From Planctomycetaceae bacterium (GTDB taxonomy: Bacteria; Planctomycetota; Planctomycetia; Pirellulales; Thermoguttaceae), in NCBI GenBank assembly GCA_031256755.1, contig JAIRPZ010000324.1, positions 1-5,345 of the forward strand: a stretch of 5,345 nt of DNA, written 5' to 3'. Under the pieces are notes generated by a model. That model saw only the letters and a program-made list of their open reading frames with translations. It ran no database searches and was not told where the DNA came from. The position numbers were made by a program, and so were the translations under genes. Of this stretch, positions 1-5,345 are shown one piece after another. How positions within the stretch are numbered: the first letter of the stretch is position 1; each line of letters starts with the position of its first letter.

Positions 1-1426
1 AACACTCCGCCTGCCGAAGGCGGACGCACATTACAAACCCGTCAAAGATTATATCGAAGAACCTGATGCGGATTACCGTCACGCCTCCGAAGCCGCTTAT
101 GAATCATTCCGCGATATGAAATTCTCCATACGAATCCATTGGGGCGTGTATGCGGCTTGGCAAGGCGAAGCATCCTTCTGCTGGCTCGCCGCACCGAACA
201 GCGTGAATAACAAAAAACCGGGCAAGACAAAAGCGAAGTACGTTGAATTGTACAAACAATTCAATCCCAAGAAATTCAATGCCGACCAATGGATGCGGGA
301 TTTCAAACGCTGGGGAATGCAGGGCTTTGCTTTTACAACGAAACACTGCGACGGCTTCTCGATGTTTCATACGAAAACAAAAGTCAAAAGCCGCGCGGAT
401 TTTACCAAGGCACTGCCGAAAGACGGGCAAAAACTCGTCAATCCGGCGGACGTTATTGAAAGTTGCGATGTCCATTACAGCATCGAAGAAACGCCGTACC
501 GCAAAGACATCGTGAAAGAACTCTGCGACGCAGCGCATCAGCACGGCATCAAAATCGACCTCTATTTTTCGCATCCCGACTGGTACGATGCCGATTTCCG
601 ACCGTATTACAGCAGTACCCATCCGCTTGCCGCCGTGCCGCGAACCAAAGCGGAAACAAAACGGATGATGGAACGTCACCGTCAGCAACTTCGGGAATTG
701 CTGACCAATTACGGCAAAATTGATATGATGTGCCTTGATATGTGGCTTGGCAAAGATGTCTGGCAAGAGATGAAAGAAACCGTCAAGATGATGCGGCAGT
801 TGCAGCCCGATGTGATGCTCCGCGCACGCGGCATCGGACATTACGGCGATTATTATCAGCCGGAGCAGAATTACAGCGACGGTTTGGCAGTCGGCGATAA
901 AGATGCAACGGCGATGCCGTGGATGTGCATTAAAACGCTCGGCAAGATGTTTGCATACGACCCGAATGCAGAGAATTACAAAGGAGCAAAGTGGGTGATT
1001 TCCAACCTGATTGACTGCGTTGCGAAAGGGGGAAGTTTTATGGTTTGCGTCGGTCCTGATGAGTTCGGCGAATTTCACCCGAAGGCGGTCGAGCAACTTG
1101 AGGAAGTCGGGCGGTGGTTAAAAGTGAACGGCGAAGGGATTTATGAAACGCGCGGGCGCAAGGTTTGGCAAAGCGGCGGGGTGAAGTTTACGCGGAGCAA
1201 AGACAATAAAACGGTTTTTGCGTTTACGGAAAAATTTCCGGTTGGCGAATGGGTAATTGATTCGGTCGTGCCGAAAGAGGGGAGCGTGATTCGCTTACTC
1301 GGCAGTGATAAACCGCTGGAATGGTCGGCGACCGATAACGGCGTAAAGATTGTGATACCGGAGTATTTGCAGAAAGCGGAAAACCGCCCGTGCGAATATG
1401 CATGGGGAGTCAAAATAAATAATTGA
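1..1426 (+). CDS. GH29 alpha-L-fucosidase-like glycoside hydrolase, 5' partial
   Basis: The frame is open from base 2, giving 474 visible codons. The ATG at 116 is internal, because conserved family sequence runs through it (visible residues about 36-50, ending in HWGVY), so the real start and any signal peptide lie outside the window. GH29 enzymes remove L-fucose from glycans by a retaining mechanism. Visible landmarks, counting from base 2, are His46-Trp47-Gly48, the KHCDGF block at 114-119, and Asp246 in CLDMW as the likely nucleophile. Glu288 in QPEQ lies 42 residues after Asp246, which by my recall is the spacing of D224 and E266 in the Thermotoga maritima enzyme. A C-terminal beta-sandwich-like part follows GRWLKVNGEGIYETRG from about residue 370. 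The usual Trp-Glu of the later PWE motif is missing: the protein reads PWMC at 306-309. The family call is firm; substrate is uncertain, and a divergent fucosidase paralogue is possible. It faces cysS tail to tail. Confidence 0.87.
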   Translation, partial: TLRLPKADAHYKPVKDYIEEPDADYRHASEAAYESFRDMKFSIRIHWGVYAAWQGEASFCWLAAPNSVNNKKPGKTKAKYVELYKQFNPKKFNADQWMRDFKRWGMQGFAFTTKHCDGFSMFHTKTKVKSRADFTKALPKDGQKLVNPADVIESCDVHYSIEETPYRKDIVKELCDAAHQHGIKIDLYFSHPDWYDADFRPYYSSTHPLAAVPRTKAETKRMMERHRQQLRELLTNYGKIDMMCLDMWLGKDVWQEMKETVKMMRQLQPDVMLRARGIGHYGDYYQPEQNYSDGLAVGDKDATAMPWMCIKTLGKMFAYDPNAENYKGAKWVISNLIDCVAKGGSFMVCVGPDEFGEFHPKAVEQLEEVGRWLKVNGEGIYETRGRKVWQSGGVKFTRSKDNKTVFAFTEKFPVGEWVIDSVVPKEGSVIRLLGSDKPLEWSATDNGVKIVIPEYLQKAENRPCEYAWGVKINN

Positions 1427-1517
1427 TAATTGACAATGGAGAATTGATAATTATGTTAAAAAGAGTTATTACCGTGTACGGTTTAACTCCTTCTTTTTTA
1501 ATTATCAATTATCAATT
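1421..1517. repeat. AATTGATAATT direct and inverted repeat cluster
   Basis: The word AATTGATAATT occurs at 1421-1431 and 1442-1452, 21 bp apart. The second copy belongs to a 12-bp perfect inverted repeat: AATTGATAATTA at 1442-1453 against TAATTATCAATT at 1499-1510. A further ATCAATTA at 1511-1518 continues the pattern into the end of cysS. The fucosidase stop codon (1424-1426) and the cysS stop codon (1516-1518) both lie inside repeat words. The arms enclose a GC-richer hairpin listed separately. The cluster resembles short dispersed palindromic intergenic repeats. Whether it recurs elsewhere in this genome cannot be seen from one window. Confidence 0.7.
1463..1499. terminator. Bidirectional intrinsic terminator between convergent genes
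   Basis: GAGTTA (1463-1468) pairs with TAACTC (1484-1489), and ACCG (1471-1474) pairs with CGGT (1479-1482) around a TGTA loop, leaving a small internal mismatch. On the plus strand CCTTCTTTTTT follows; on the minus strand the complement of the A-run at 1458-1462 gives TTTTT directly after the stem. The position, between the 3' ends of the fucosidase gene and cysS, fits a terminator serving both. The minus-strand version, for cysS, has the cleaner U-tract. Confidence 0.65.
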
Positions 1518-3072
1518 AAAAATATGTCCAATCCGTTCCCTGCGGCGAGTCCGTCAACGCAATCCCCATCGCAGTCAAATCCTTGCGGATTTTATCGGCA
1601 ACGGCAAAATCCTTGTTCTGCCGCGCCGCCGCACGAAGTTCAATCAGCAGTTTCATTAAATTGTTAATCACTCCGCTGTCAGGAGACGGCTCGCCTCCGC
1701 TCTTCGGTTCCGCAACGAATAAACCAAGCGTTAAACCAAGTTCACGCAGTGTCGTTACGCCAATCGTCAACTCTTCAGAAAACGGAGTGTGAATGCCGCG
1801 CCGCTCCTGATCGTCAAGAGAACGATTCAGCACCCGCAATAAGTCAAACAATACGCCGACCGCTCCGCCGGTATTGAAGTCATCGTCCATAAAATCAAGG
1901 AACTTTTGACGCAAGCCGGAAATCTGTTCAGCAGCATCAGCCCTTCCGCCTGCGTCTCTTCGCCGCGGCACCTCAAGAGCATAAAAACTCCTGCCCGAAA
2001 CCTTTTCGTAACGTTTTATAAACCGGTAAAACGTCTCCAATCCTTTATGCACCTCTTCAATCCGCTCCATGCTGAAATCAATCGGACGGCGGTAGTGAGT
2101 CGAAAGCAGAAAGAACCGGATCGTTTCCGGTTCGACCTTCGCCAGCATATCCCGAAAAGCCGATGCACCCTTCGATTTACTGATTTTACCGGCTTCTTGG
2201 GAAGCCGAATCACATTCCGGCGAAGAGTTTAGGCTGTCGCGTTCCGATGTATTGCGTCCGCCGAGTTTGCCGGTTTCACTCGATGCCTGCATGAGTCCGT
2301 TGTGCATCCAATAACGGCACATCGGTTTGCCGTGCCGTGCTTCGCTTTGGGCCACTTCGTTTTCGTGATGCGGAAAAACCAAATCAAGACCGCCGCCGTG
2401 AATGTCAAACGTCTCGCCGAGCATTTCTTTGCTCATCACGGAACACTCAATATGCCAGCCGGGCCGTCCTTGTCCCCAAGGAGAATCCCACGACGGTTCG
2501 CCCGGTTTGGCAGATTTCCACAGGGCAAAATCAAACGGCGTATGTTTCCGGTTCGCCGTACTGCCTCCTTCGCCGGTCATCTGTTCCAATGAGCGGTGTG
2601 ATAATTTACCATATTCCGAAAACCGCCCGACATCAAAATAGACATCGCCGTCCGATTCGTAAGCAAAGCCCTTTTCAATGAGTTTTTGTACAAAATCAAT
2701 GATATTGCCGATGTGATCGGAAACCTTCGGAAAAGCGTTGACCGATTCCCTGACATTCATGATTTCGAGATTGCGGAGATAATCGTCCGTCATTTCTTCA
2801 GCAACCGCCGCCATCGGAATTCCACGCCGGTTTGATTCCGCAATCAGTTTGTCATCGACATCGGTAATGTTGATGATCAGTTTGACATCATAACCGGAAT
2901 AGACGAGGTAGCGTTTGACGGCATCGAAAATGACGGGACCGACCATATGTCCGATGTGAGACGGTTTATAGACGGTCGGACCGCAAAGATAAATGCCGGC
3001 TTTACCGGCTTCGACGGGCTTGAACTCTTCTTTTTGCTTTGTCAGCGTGTTGTAAATGCGTATCATATCCAT
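1516..3072 (-). CDS. cysS: Cysteinyl-tRNA synthetase (class I)
   Basis: This cytoplasmic enzyme charges tRNA-Cys with cysteine using ATP. The HIGH signature is at residues 39-42 and the KMSKS loop reads KISKS at 296-300. The zinc ligands are Cys30, Cys210, His235 and Glu239, almost the same numbering as C28/C209/H234/E238 in E. coli. The tRNA-binding helical region and C-terminal part follow, ending GTDWTYF, so the gene looks complete at 518 codons. About 30 extra residues (roughly 262-294, polar, low complexity) lie between HNGLM and KISKS, a feature I associate with planctomycete enzymes. The first ATG (3070-3072) overlaps the expected transcription start of a strong promoter at 3075-3103. 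The second ATG at 3064-3066, giving MIRIYNTLT, is therefore an equally good or better start. No Shine-Dalgarno is visible for either. It lies downstream of, and codirectional with, the glycerate kinase gene. Confidence 0.97.
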   Translation of the reverse strand: MDMIRIYNTLTKQKEEFKPVEAGKAGIYLCGPTVYKPSHIGHMVGPVIFDAVKRYLVYSGYDVKLIINITDVDDKLIAESNRRGIPMAAVAEEMTDDYLRNLEIMNVRESVNAFPKVSDHIGNIIDFVQKLIEKGFAYESDGDVYFDVGRFSEYGKLSHRSLEQMTGEGGSTANRKHTPFDFALWKSAKPGEPSWDSPWGQGRPGWHIECSVMSKEMLGETFDIHGGGLDLVFPHHENEVAQSEARHGKPMCRYWMHNGLMQASSETGKLGGRNTSERDSLNSSPECDSASQEAGKISKSKGASAFRDMLAKVEPETIRFFLLSTHYRRPIDFSMERIEEVHKGLETFYRFIKRYEKVSGRSFYALEVPRRRDAGGRADAAEQISGLRQKFLDFMDDDFNTGGAVGVLFDLLRVLNRSLDDQERRGIHTPFSEELTIGVTTLRELGLTLGLFVAEPKSGGEPSPDSGVINNLMKLLIELRAAARQNKDFAVADKIRKDLTAMGIALTDSPQGTDWTYF

Positions 3073-3074
3073 GA

Positions 3075-3103
3075 ATGATAGCGAATTCAGAGACGCGTGT
3101 CAA
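3075..3103 (-). promoter_or_regulatory. Sigma70-type promoter of cysS
   Basis: Read on the minus strand, TTGACA (complement of 3098-3103) is followed by a 17-bp spacer (3081-3097) and TATCAT (complement of 3075-3080). The -35 box is perfect and the -10 box matches TATAAT at five of six positions, with ideal spacing. Transcription should start near 3068-3066, at or just after the first cysS ATG. This implies that cysS has its own promoter, independent of the glycerate kinase gene, and that its mRNA has little or no leader. Confidence 0.7.
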
Positions 3104-3143
3104 AAGGGATTTTTGCCGAACCGCCGCCGGCAGGCAGCCGCAT

Positions 3144-4382
3144 TCAGCCGCGGAGGATAATCCGCAGGTCGCAGACATTCGTTCCCGTCGCACCGGTTTT
3201 CAGCAGCGTGCCGAGTTTCTCGAAAAAACGGTACGCATCGTTCCGCCCCAGATAATCATCCGGGGATCCGTCGCGGACAGTAAATTCTCCGAGTGCGTCC
3301 AACGCCTGATTATCAAACCACGCCCCTGCCGCATCGGTCGGACCGTCTTCGCCGTCCGTCCCGCCGGAAAGAAAAGCCACCGGAACTCCCCAATTCTCAT
3401 CGTCTTCATCGCCGATCTTCTCAAGATGCTGGGACAATGCCGCCAGAGCCAGTTGCTGATTCCGTCCTCCTTTGCCTCGTTTTTCCGGCGGAACAAGTTT
3501 GACAACCGGTTCGCCGCCGGAAATCAAACACGTGCCGGGCGGCAAATCCCACGCCTCCCGCATCAACCGGAAACCGACACTTTCCGCCGTTCCTTCATCA
3601 CGCGAAGCAATCCGGGTACGCACCGTGTAGCCCAGCCGTTTTGCTTCTTCGGCAGCCGCATAGACCGCTTTTGCCAAATTGCCGATGAAAAAATGATGAT
3701 GTGCCGGATCGCCTTTCGTTTCCACGGTCGGACCGGAAGCGATCACCTCCGGCGGATCGCCGGGAACATCGGAAAGAATCAAACTGACCATCCGCTTGTT
3801 TCTGCCGATTTTTGCGAGTTGTCCTCCTTTGATTTTGCTCATTTTTTTCCGCACGGCGTTGAGTTCCCGAATCGATGCACCTTCGGCACTCATTTTTCGG
3901 ACAACGGCAATTTTCTTTTCAAGGGTGATTCCCGCTGCCGGTGCGCAGAGCAAAGCGGAACCGCCGCCGGAAATCAGACAGATGCAAAGATCGTTTGCCG
4001 TCAGTGATTTTGCCAGTTTGATGATTTCGCCTGTTCCGGCAACGGCTTCGGCGGTCGGTTCGTTTATGCCTGCCGGTCTTGCCGGATGCAGATGAATTTT
4101 CCGCAGCGGTTTGGCGCAGTCATTCGGCACGTTCACCCAACCCTCAATTTTTTTCCCCGCAAAAAGCGGTTCAAGGACATTTTCAAGGGCTTCTGCCATT
4201 GCGCCGGACGCTTTTCCGCCGCCGATGACAACAATCCGGTCAATGCTGTCCAGCGGAAATGTTTTTTGACCGACCCGCAAGGTCGTTTCGTTCAGCACAA
4301 CCGCACGGCGAATCAGCGGTTCACACAAAACCGCACGGATACCGGCATTCCATATTGTAAAAAGGTCTTCCCGCATTGACAT
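3144..4382 (-). CDS. gckA: D-glycerate 2-kinase, type II (DUF4147 + MOFRL)
   Basis: The predicted cytoplasmic enzyme uses ATP to convert D-glycerate into 2-phosphoglycerate, feeding lower glycolysis. Its 412 residues match the usual family length. In order they show GGGKAS (54-59, with conserved Lys57), SGGGSALL (138-145), NAVRK (175-179), the SDVPGDPPEVIASGPT block (204-219), SGGEP (288-292), GKGGRNQQ (303-310), the MOFRL-domain stretch SGGTDGEDGPTDAAGA (339-354) and a C-terminal TGATGTNVCDL. All expected blocks are present and the reading frame is intact. Members are often misannotated as hydroxypyruvate reductase (TtuD). The ATG at 4380-4382 is the first available; Met3 is an alternative, and neither has a clear Shine-Dalgarno. 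It lies 71 bp upstream of cysS in the same orientation, but cysS has its own promoter, so shared transcription is at most partial. The symbol gckA follows the family, not a proven orthologue. Confidence 0.94.
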   Translation of the reverse strand: MSMREDLFTIWNAGIRAVLCEPLIRRAVVLNETTLRVGQKTFPLDSIDRIVVIGGGKASGAMAEALENVLEPLFAGKKIEGWVNVPNDCAKPLRKIHLHPARPAGINEPTAEAVAGTGEIIKLAKSLTANDLCICLISGGGSALLCAPAAGITLEKKIAVVRKMSAEGASIRELNAVRKKMSKIKGGQLAKIGRNKRMVSLILSDVPGDPPEVIASGPTVETKGDPAHHHFFIGNLAKAVYAAAEEAKRLGYTVRTRIASRDEGTAESVGFRLMREAWDLPPGTCLISGGEPVVKLVPPEKRGKGGRNQQLALAALSQHLEKIGDEDDENWGVPVAFLSGGTDGEDGPTDAAGAWFDNQALDALGEFTVRDGSPDDYLGRNDAYRFFEKLGTLLKTGATGTNVCDLRIILRG

Positions 4383-4399
4383 AAATCAGAAAGGGCTGT

Positions 4400-4412
4400 C
4401 CTGTTTAACAGG
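4400..4412. promoter_or_regulatory. Operator-like dyad upstream of glycerate kinase
   Basis: CCTGTTTAACAGG is a perfect 6-bp inverted repeat around a single central base, 18 bp upstream of the glycerate kinase ATG. On the minus strand an AT-rich stretch with a possible -10 box TATAAC (complement of 4421-4426) lies just upstream, so the dyad would sit close to the transcription start, a typical repressor position. The matching -35 region is poor. The regulator is unknown. Confidence 0.4.
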
Positions 4413-4441
4413 TGTAATAAGTTATAAAAAATTTTGATTTT

Positions 4442-4526
4442 AACGGTTTTGTACCGGTTTCCGTTTTCGTAAAGGAATCAGGAACCGTTTTTAAGTGTAT
4501 CACAACGGTATCTTGTTGCAACGGTT
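4442..4526. repeat. Recurring AACGGTT heptamers
   Basis: AACGGTT occurs at 4442-4448 and 4520-4526, its reverse complement AACCGTT at 4483-4489, and a one-base variant AACGGTA at 4504-4510. A related word, TACCGGTT, occurs at 4452-4459 and again at 4601-4608. Four near-identical heptamers in 85 bp of noncoding DNA suggest protein-binding sites, although composition alone could account for some of them. Confidence 0.3.
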
Positions 4527-4573
4527 TGGAAGGGGTGATGAGGCGGGTATGGGCTGCCTGCCGGTTGGTGTCC

Positions 4574-4599
4574 CCTGCCCCCCGCTTGCAGGATTTTTT
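4574..4599 (+). terminator. Weak intrinsic-terminator-like hairpin
   Basis: CCTGC (4574-4578) pairs with GCAGG (4588-4592) across a 9-base loop, followed by ATTTTTT. The five-pair stem is short for a terminator. No plus-strand gene is recognised between 4383 and this point, so if it works it would end a small RNA or block transcription entering the region from the left. Confidence 0.3.
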
Positions 4600-4613
4600 C
4601 TACCGGTTATAAT
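4586..4613 (+). promoter_or_regulatory. Candidate plus-strand promoter with perfect TATAAT
   Basis: TATAAT at 4608-4613 is an exact -10 consensus. TTGCAG at 4586-4591 (3 of 6 matches) stands 16 bp upstream as a weak -35. Transcription would begin near 4620, about 3 bases before an ATG at 4623, then cross the GCACC array and palindrome towards the GIY-YIG gene. This is the best promoter candidate I see for that gene, but it would give a leader of about 345 bases. Confidence 0.35.
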
Positions 4614-4705
4614 TTGCCCGTCATGAATTTACCGGAAATTTCATCACTTATTTTTTGCCCTGAACATGGTTATTTGAATTCTGACCGTGGCAGGAGATCT
4701 TGCGC

Positions 4706-4760
4706 GCACCGCACCGCACCGCACCGCACCGCACCGCACCGCACCGCACCGCACCGCACC
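4706..4760 (+). repeat. Perfect pentanucleotide tandem repeat, (GCACC)11
   Basis: Eleven uninterrupted identical GCACC units fill 55 bp. The left flank TGCGC (4701-4705) resembles a decayed unit and the right flank is GCGTAG. Because the unit is 5 bp, the array contains no stop codon in any plus-strand frame and gain or loss of one unit shifts the frame. Uninterrupted arrays of this kind are prone to slipped-strand copy-number change. It begins 260 bp upstream of the GIY-YIG start codon. Confidence 0.97.
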
Positions 4761-4809
4761 GCGTAGCGTTAGCGGTATTGCGCACTTCTTACGAAACACT
4801 ATCGAGAAG

Positions 4810-4894
4810 CGGCGGATTACGTCCGCAGACAGCAGGCATCAGACGGCAGAAGAAAGATTGCTGCGGTCTGCCATCTGCCGTCTGCAATCCGCCG
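4810..4894. repeat. Large imperfect palindrome with nested arms
   Basis: The outer arms CGGCGGATT (4810-4818) and AATCCGCCG (4886-4894) are perfect complements. Inside them CAGACGGCAGA (4840-4850) and TCTGCCGTCTG (4874-4884) form an 11-bp perfect inverted repeat with a 23-base loop. Variants of the words CAGAC and GGCAGA recur within the arms, giving a cryptic repeat look. It ends 71 bp before the GIY-YIG ATG, so as RNA it would form a strong structure in that gene's leader. Confidence 0.75.
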
Positions 4895-4965
4895 TCTCTC
4901 CCGGCAAGAACGACCTTGTCCGGGCAGAATACAGAGTTTGTTCACCCTTAACCCCTTAAAAGAAA

Positions 4966-5345
4966 ATGTCTGAATACGTTTACATACTTACCAATCCTGC
5001 AATACCGGCATGGGTCAAAATCGGTCAAACGAATGATATTCGCCAGCGAATAAAGGATCTGTCCCGCGACGTAGGAGTCCCTTTCGCTTTTCAGGAGTAT
5101 GCCCATCTTGAAGTGGCAGATTCCCAAAAAATGGAATCTATTCTTCACGATATGATCAAGAACGATTACAAAAAACGCCGCTCGATCAATGAAATCACGA
5201 TGCGGGAGAAGGAGTTCTTTGAGTTAAGCGCGGAAGAAGCGTACGCGATCTTTCAGAAAGTCGAGGCACTTGTGGCATCGCAGGGCGGAAAGGCAAAGTT
5301 AGTGAAAGCGGAACCGACAGACGCAGAACTTGCCGATCAGGAGAT
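4966..5345 (+). CDS. GIY-YIG nuclease-family protein (T5orf172/MUG113-like), 3' partial
   Basis: 126 complete codons are visible before the right edge. The N-terminus carries the GIY-YIG core in the variant form of the T5orf172/MUG113 group. YVY (4-6) stands for GIY and VKIG (17-20) for YIG. Arg26 and Arg28 follow in the helix where the catalytic arginine is expected, and Glu57 in QKMESILH is the likely metal ligand. A REKEFFELS segment and a helix (EEAYAIFQKVEALV) follow, as in relatives; the remainder may be a linker to a further domain. The ATG is well fixed: an in-frame stop lies at 4957-4959, and no other in-frame ATG comes before the catalytic motif. No good Shine-Dalgarno is seen. Family members are predicted DNA-cutting enzymes of mostly unknown role, frequent in phages and accessory regions. 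The nuclease fold is well supported; the biological job is not. Confidence 0.85.
   Translation, partial: MSEYVYILTNPAIPAWVKIGQTNDIRQRIKDLSRDVGVPFAFQEYAHLEVADSQKMESILHDMIKNDYKKRRSINEITMREKEFFELSAEEAYAIFQKVEALVASQGGKAKLVKAEPTDAELADQE

Larger units (their letters stand above)
4383..4965. other. 583-bp divergent intergenic region
   Basis: The space separates the leftward glycerate kinase gene from the rightward GIY-YIG gene. Its left half (4383-4600) carries a dyad, recurring AACGGTT words and a hairpin with a T-run. Its right half carries a TATAAT box, an 11-unit GCACC array and a large palindrome. No tRNA, known riboswitch or conserved protein was recognised. Plus-strand frames across 4687-4959 are open, but they mostly read the repeat (RTAPH-type) and then the palindrome, so I do not call them genes. 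Confidence 0.8.

Noticed and set aside
116..118. ATG as the start of the fucosidase gene
   Set aside because: The frame is open to the left edge and the conserved GH29 segment begins before this codon, so it is an internal methionine.
104..1096. A 330-codon open frame on the minus strand opposite the fucosidase gene
   Set aside because: The plus strand encodes clear GH29 motifs over the same span; the antisense protein has no recognisable family and is a by-product of codon use.
3075..4007. A 310-codon open frame on the plus strand opposite glycerate kinase
   Set aside because: The minus strand carries every conserved block of the glycerate kinase family here; the plus-strand translation is Arg/Pro/Ser-rich with no motif.
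4527..4600. tRNA or known small RNA in the GC-rich stretch
   Set aside because: No cloverleaf arms, TTCGA-type loop or family signature was found; only a short hairpin with a T-run is visible.
4706..4760. CRISPR array
   Set aside because: The units are 5 bp and contiguous, with no spacers.
4778..4805. Promoter TTGCGC with a TATCGA box before the GIY-YIG gene
   Set aside because: The -10 box matches poorly and the palindrome lies directly downstream; the TATAAT at 4608-4613 is a better candidate.
4687..4959. Two overlapping plus-strand frames of 83-90 codons through the GCACC array as protein genes
   Set aside because: They begin at non-ATG codons, are kept open mainly by the stop-free repeat, and their tails translate the palindrome; no conserved protein is seen.

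Overview
The window is a piece of bacterial chromosome. It holds two complete genes, two genes cut by the window edges, and a 583-bp intergenic region rich in repeats. The best lineage clue is the cysteinyl-tRNA synthetase. It has a roughly 30-residue insertion between its zinc-site region and its KMSKS loop (reading KISKS), and a C-terminal half that, from memory, resembles planctomycete enzymes. Shine-Dalgarno sequences are poor or absent, composition is balanced, and a divergent GH29 fucosidase and a MOFRL-type glycerate kinase are present. Together these suggest a polysaccharide-degrading member of the Planctomycetota, possibly gut-associated. This lineage call is an inference and no search was run.

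Layout: (1) 1-1426, plus strand, the 3' part of a GH29 alpha-L-fucosidase-like gene whose start lies left of the window. (2) 1421-1517, an AT-rich repeat cluster with a stem-loop that sits between two convergent genes and probably terminates both. (3) 1516-3072, minus strand, cysS, with a near-consensus sigma70 promoter so close that the second in-frame ATG is a better start than the first. (4) 3144-4382, minus strand, a type II D-glycerate 2-kinase lying 71 bp upstream of cysS in the same direction. (5) 4383-4965, a divergent intergenic region with a perfect operator-like dyad, recurring AACGGTT words, a weak terminator-like hairpin, a perfect TATAAT box, an 11-copy perfect GCACC tandem repeat and a large imperfect palindrome. 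(6) 4966 to the right edge, plus strand, the 5' part of a GIY-YIG (T5orf172/MUG113-like) nuclease-family gene.

The genes do not form an obvious pathway. Fucosidase (glycan breakdown), glycerate kinase (entry of glycerate into lower glycolysis) and cysS (translation) are ordinary cellular functions. The accessory part is the right-hand third. The most notable feature there is the pentanucleotide repeat, which is open in all three plus-strand frames. Its copy number would decide whether a short upstream reading frame ends just after the repeat or runs to within a few bases of the GIY-YIG start codon. I found no CRISPR array, tRNA, rRNA, transposase or recognised defence operon.
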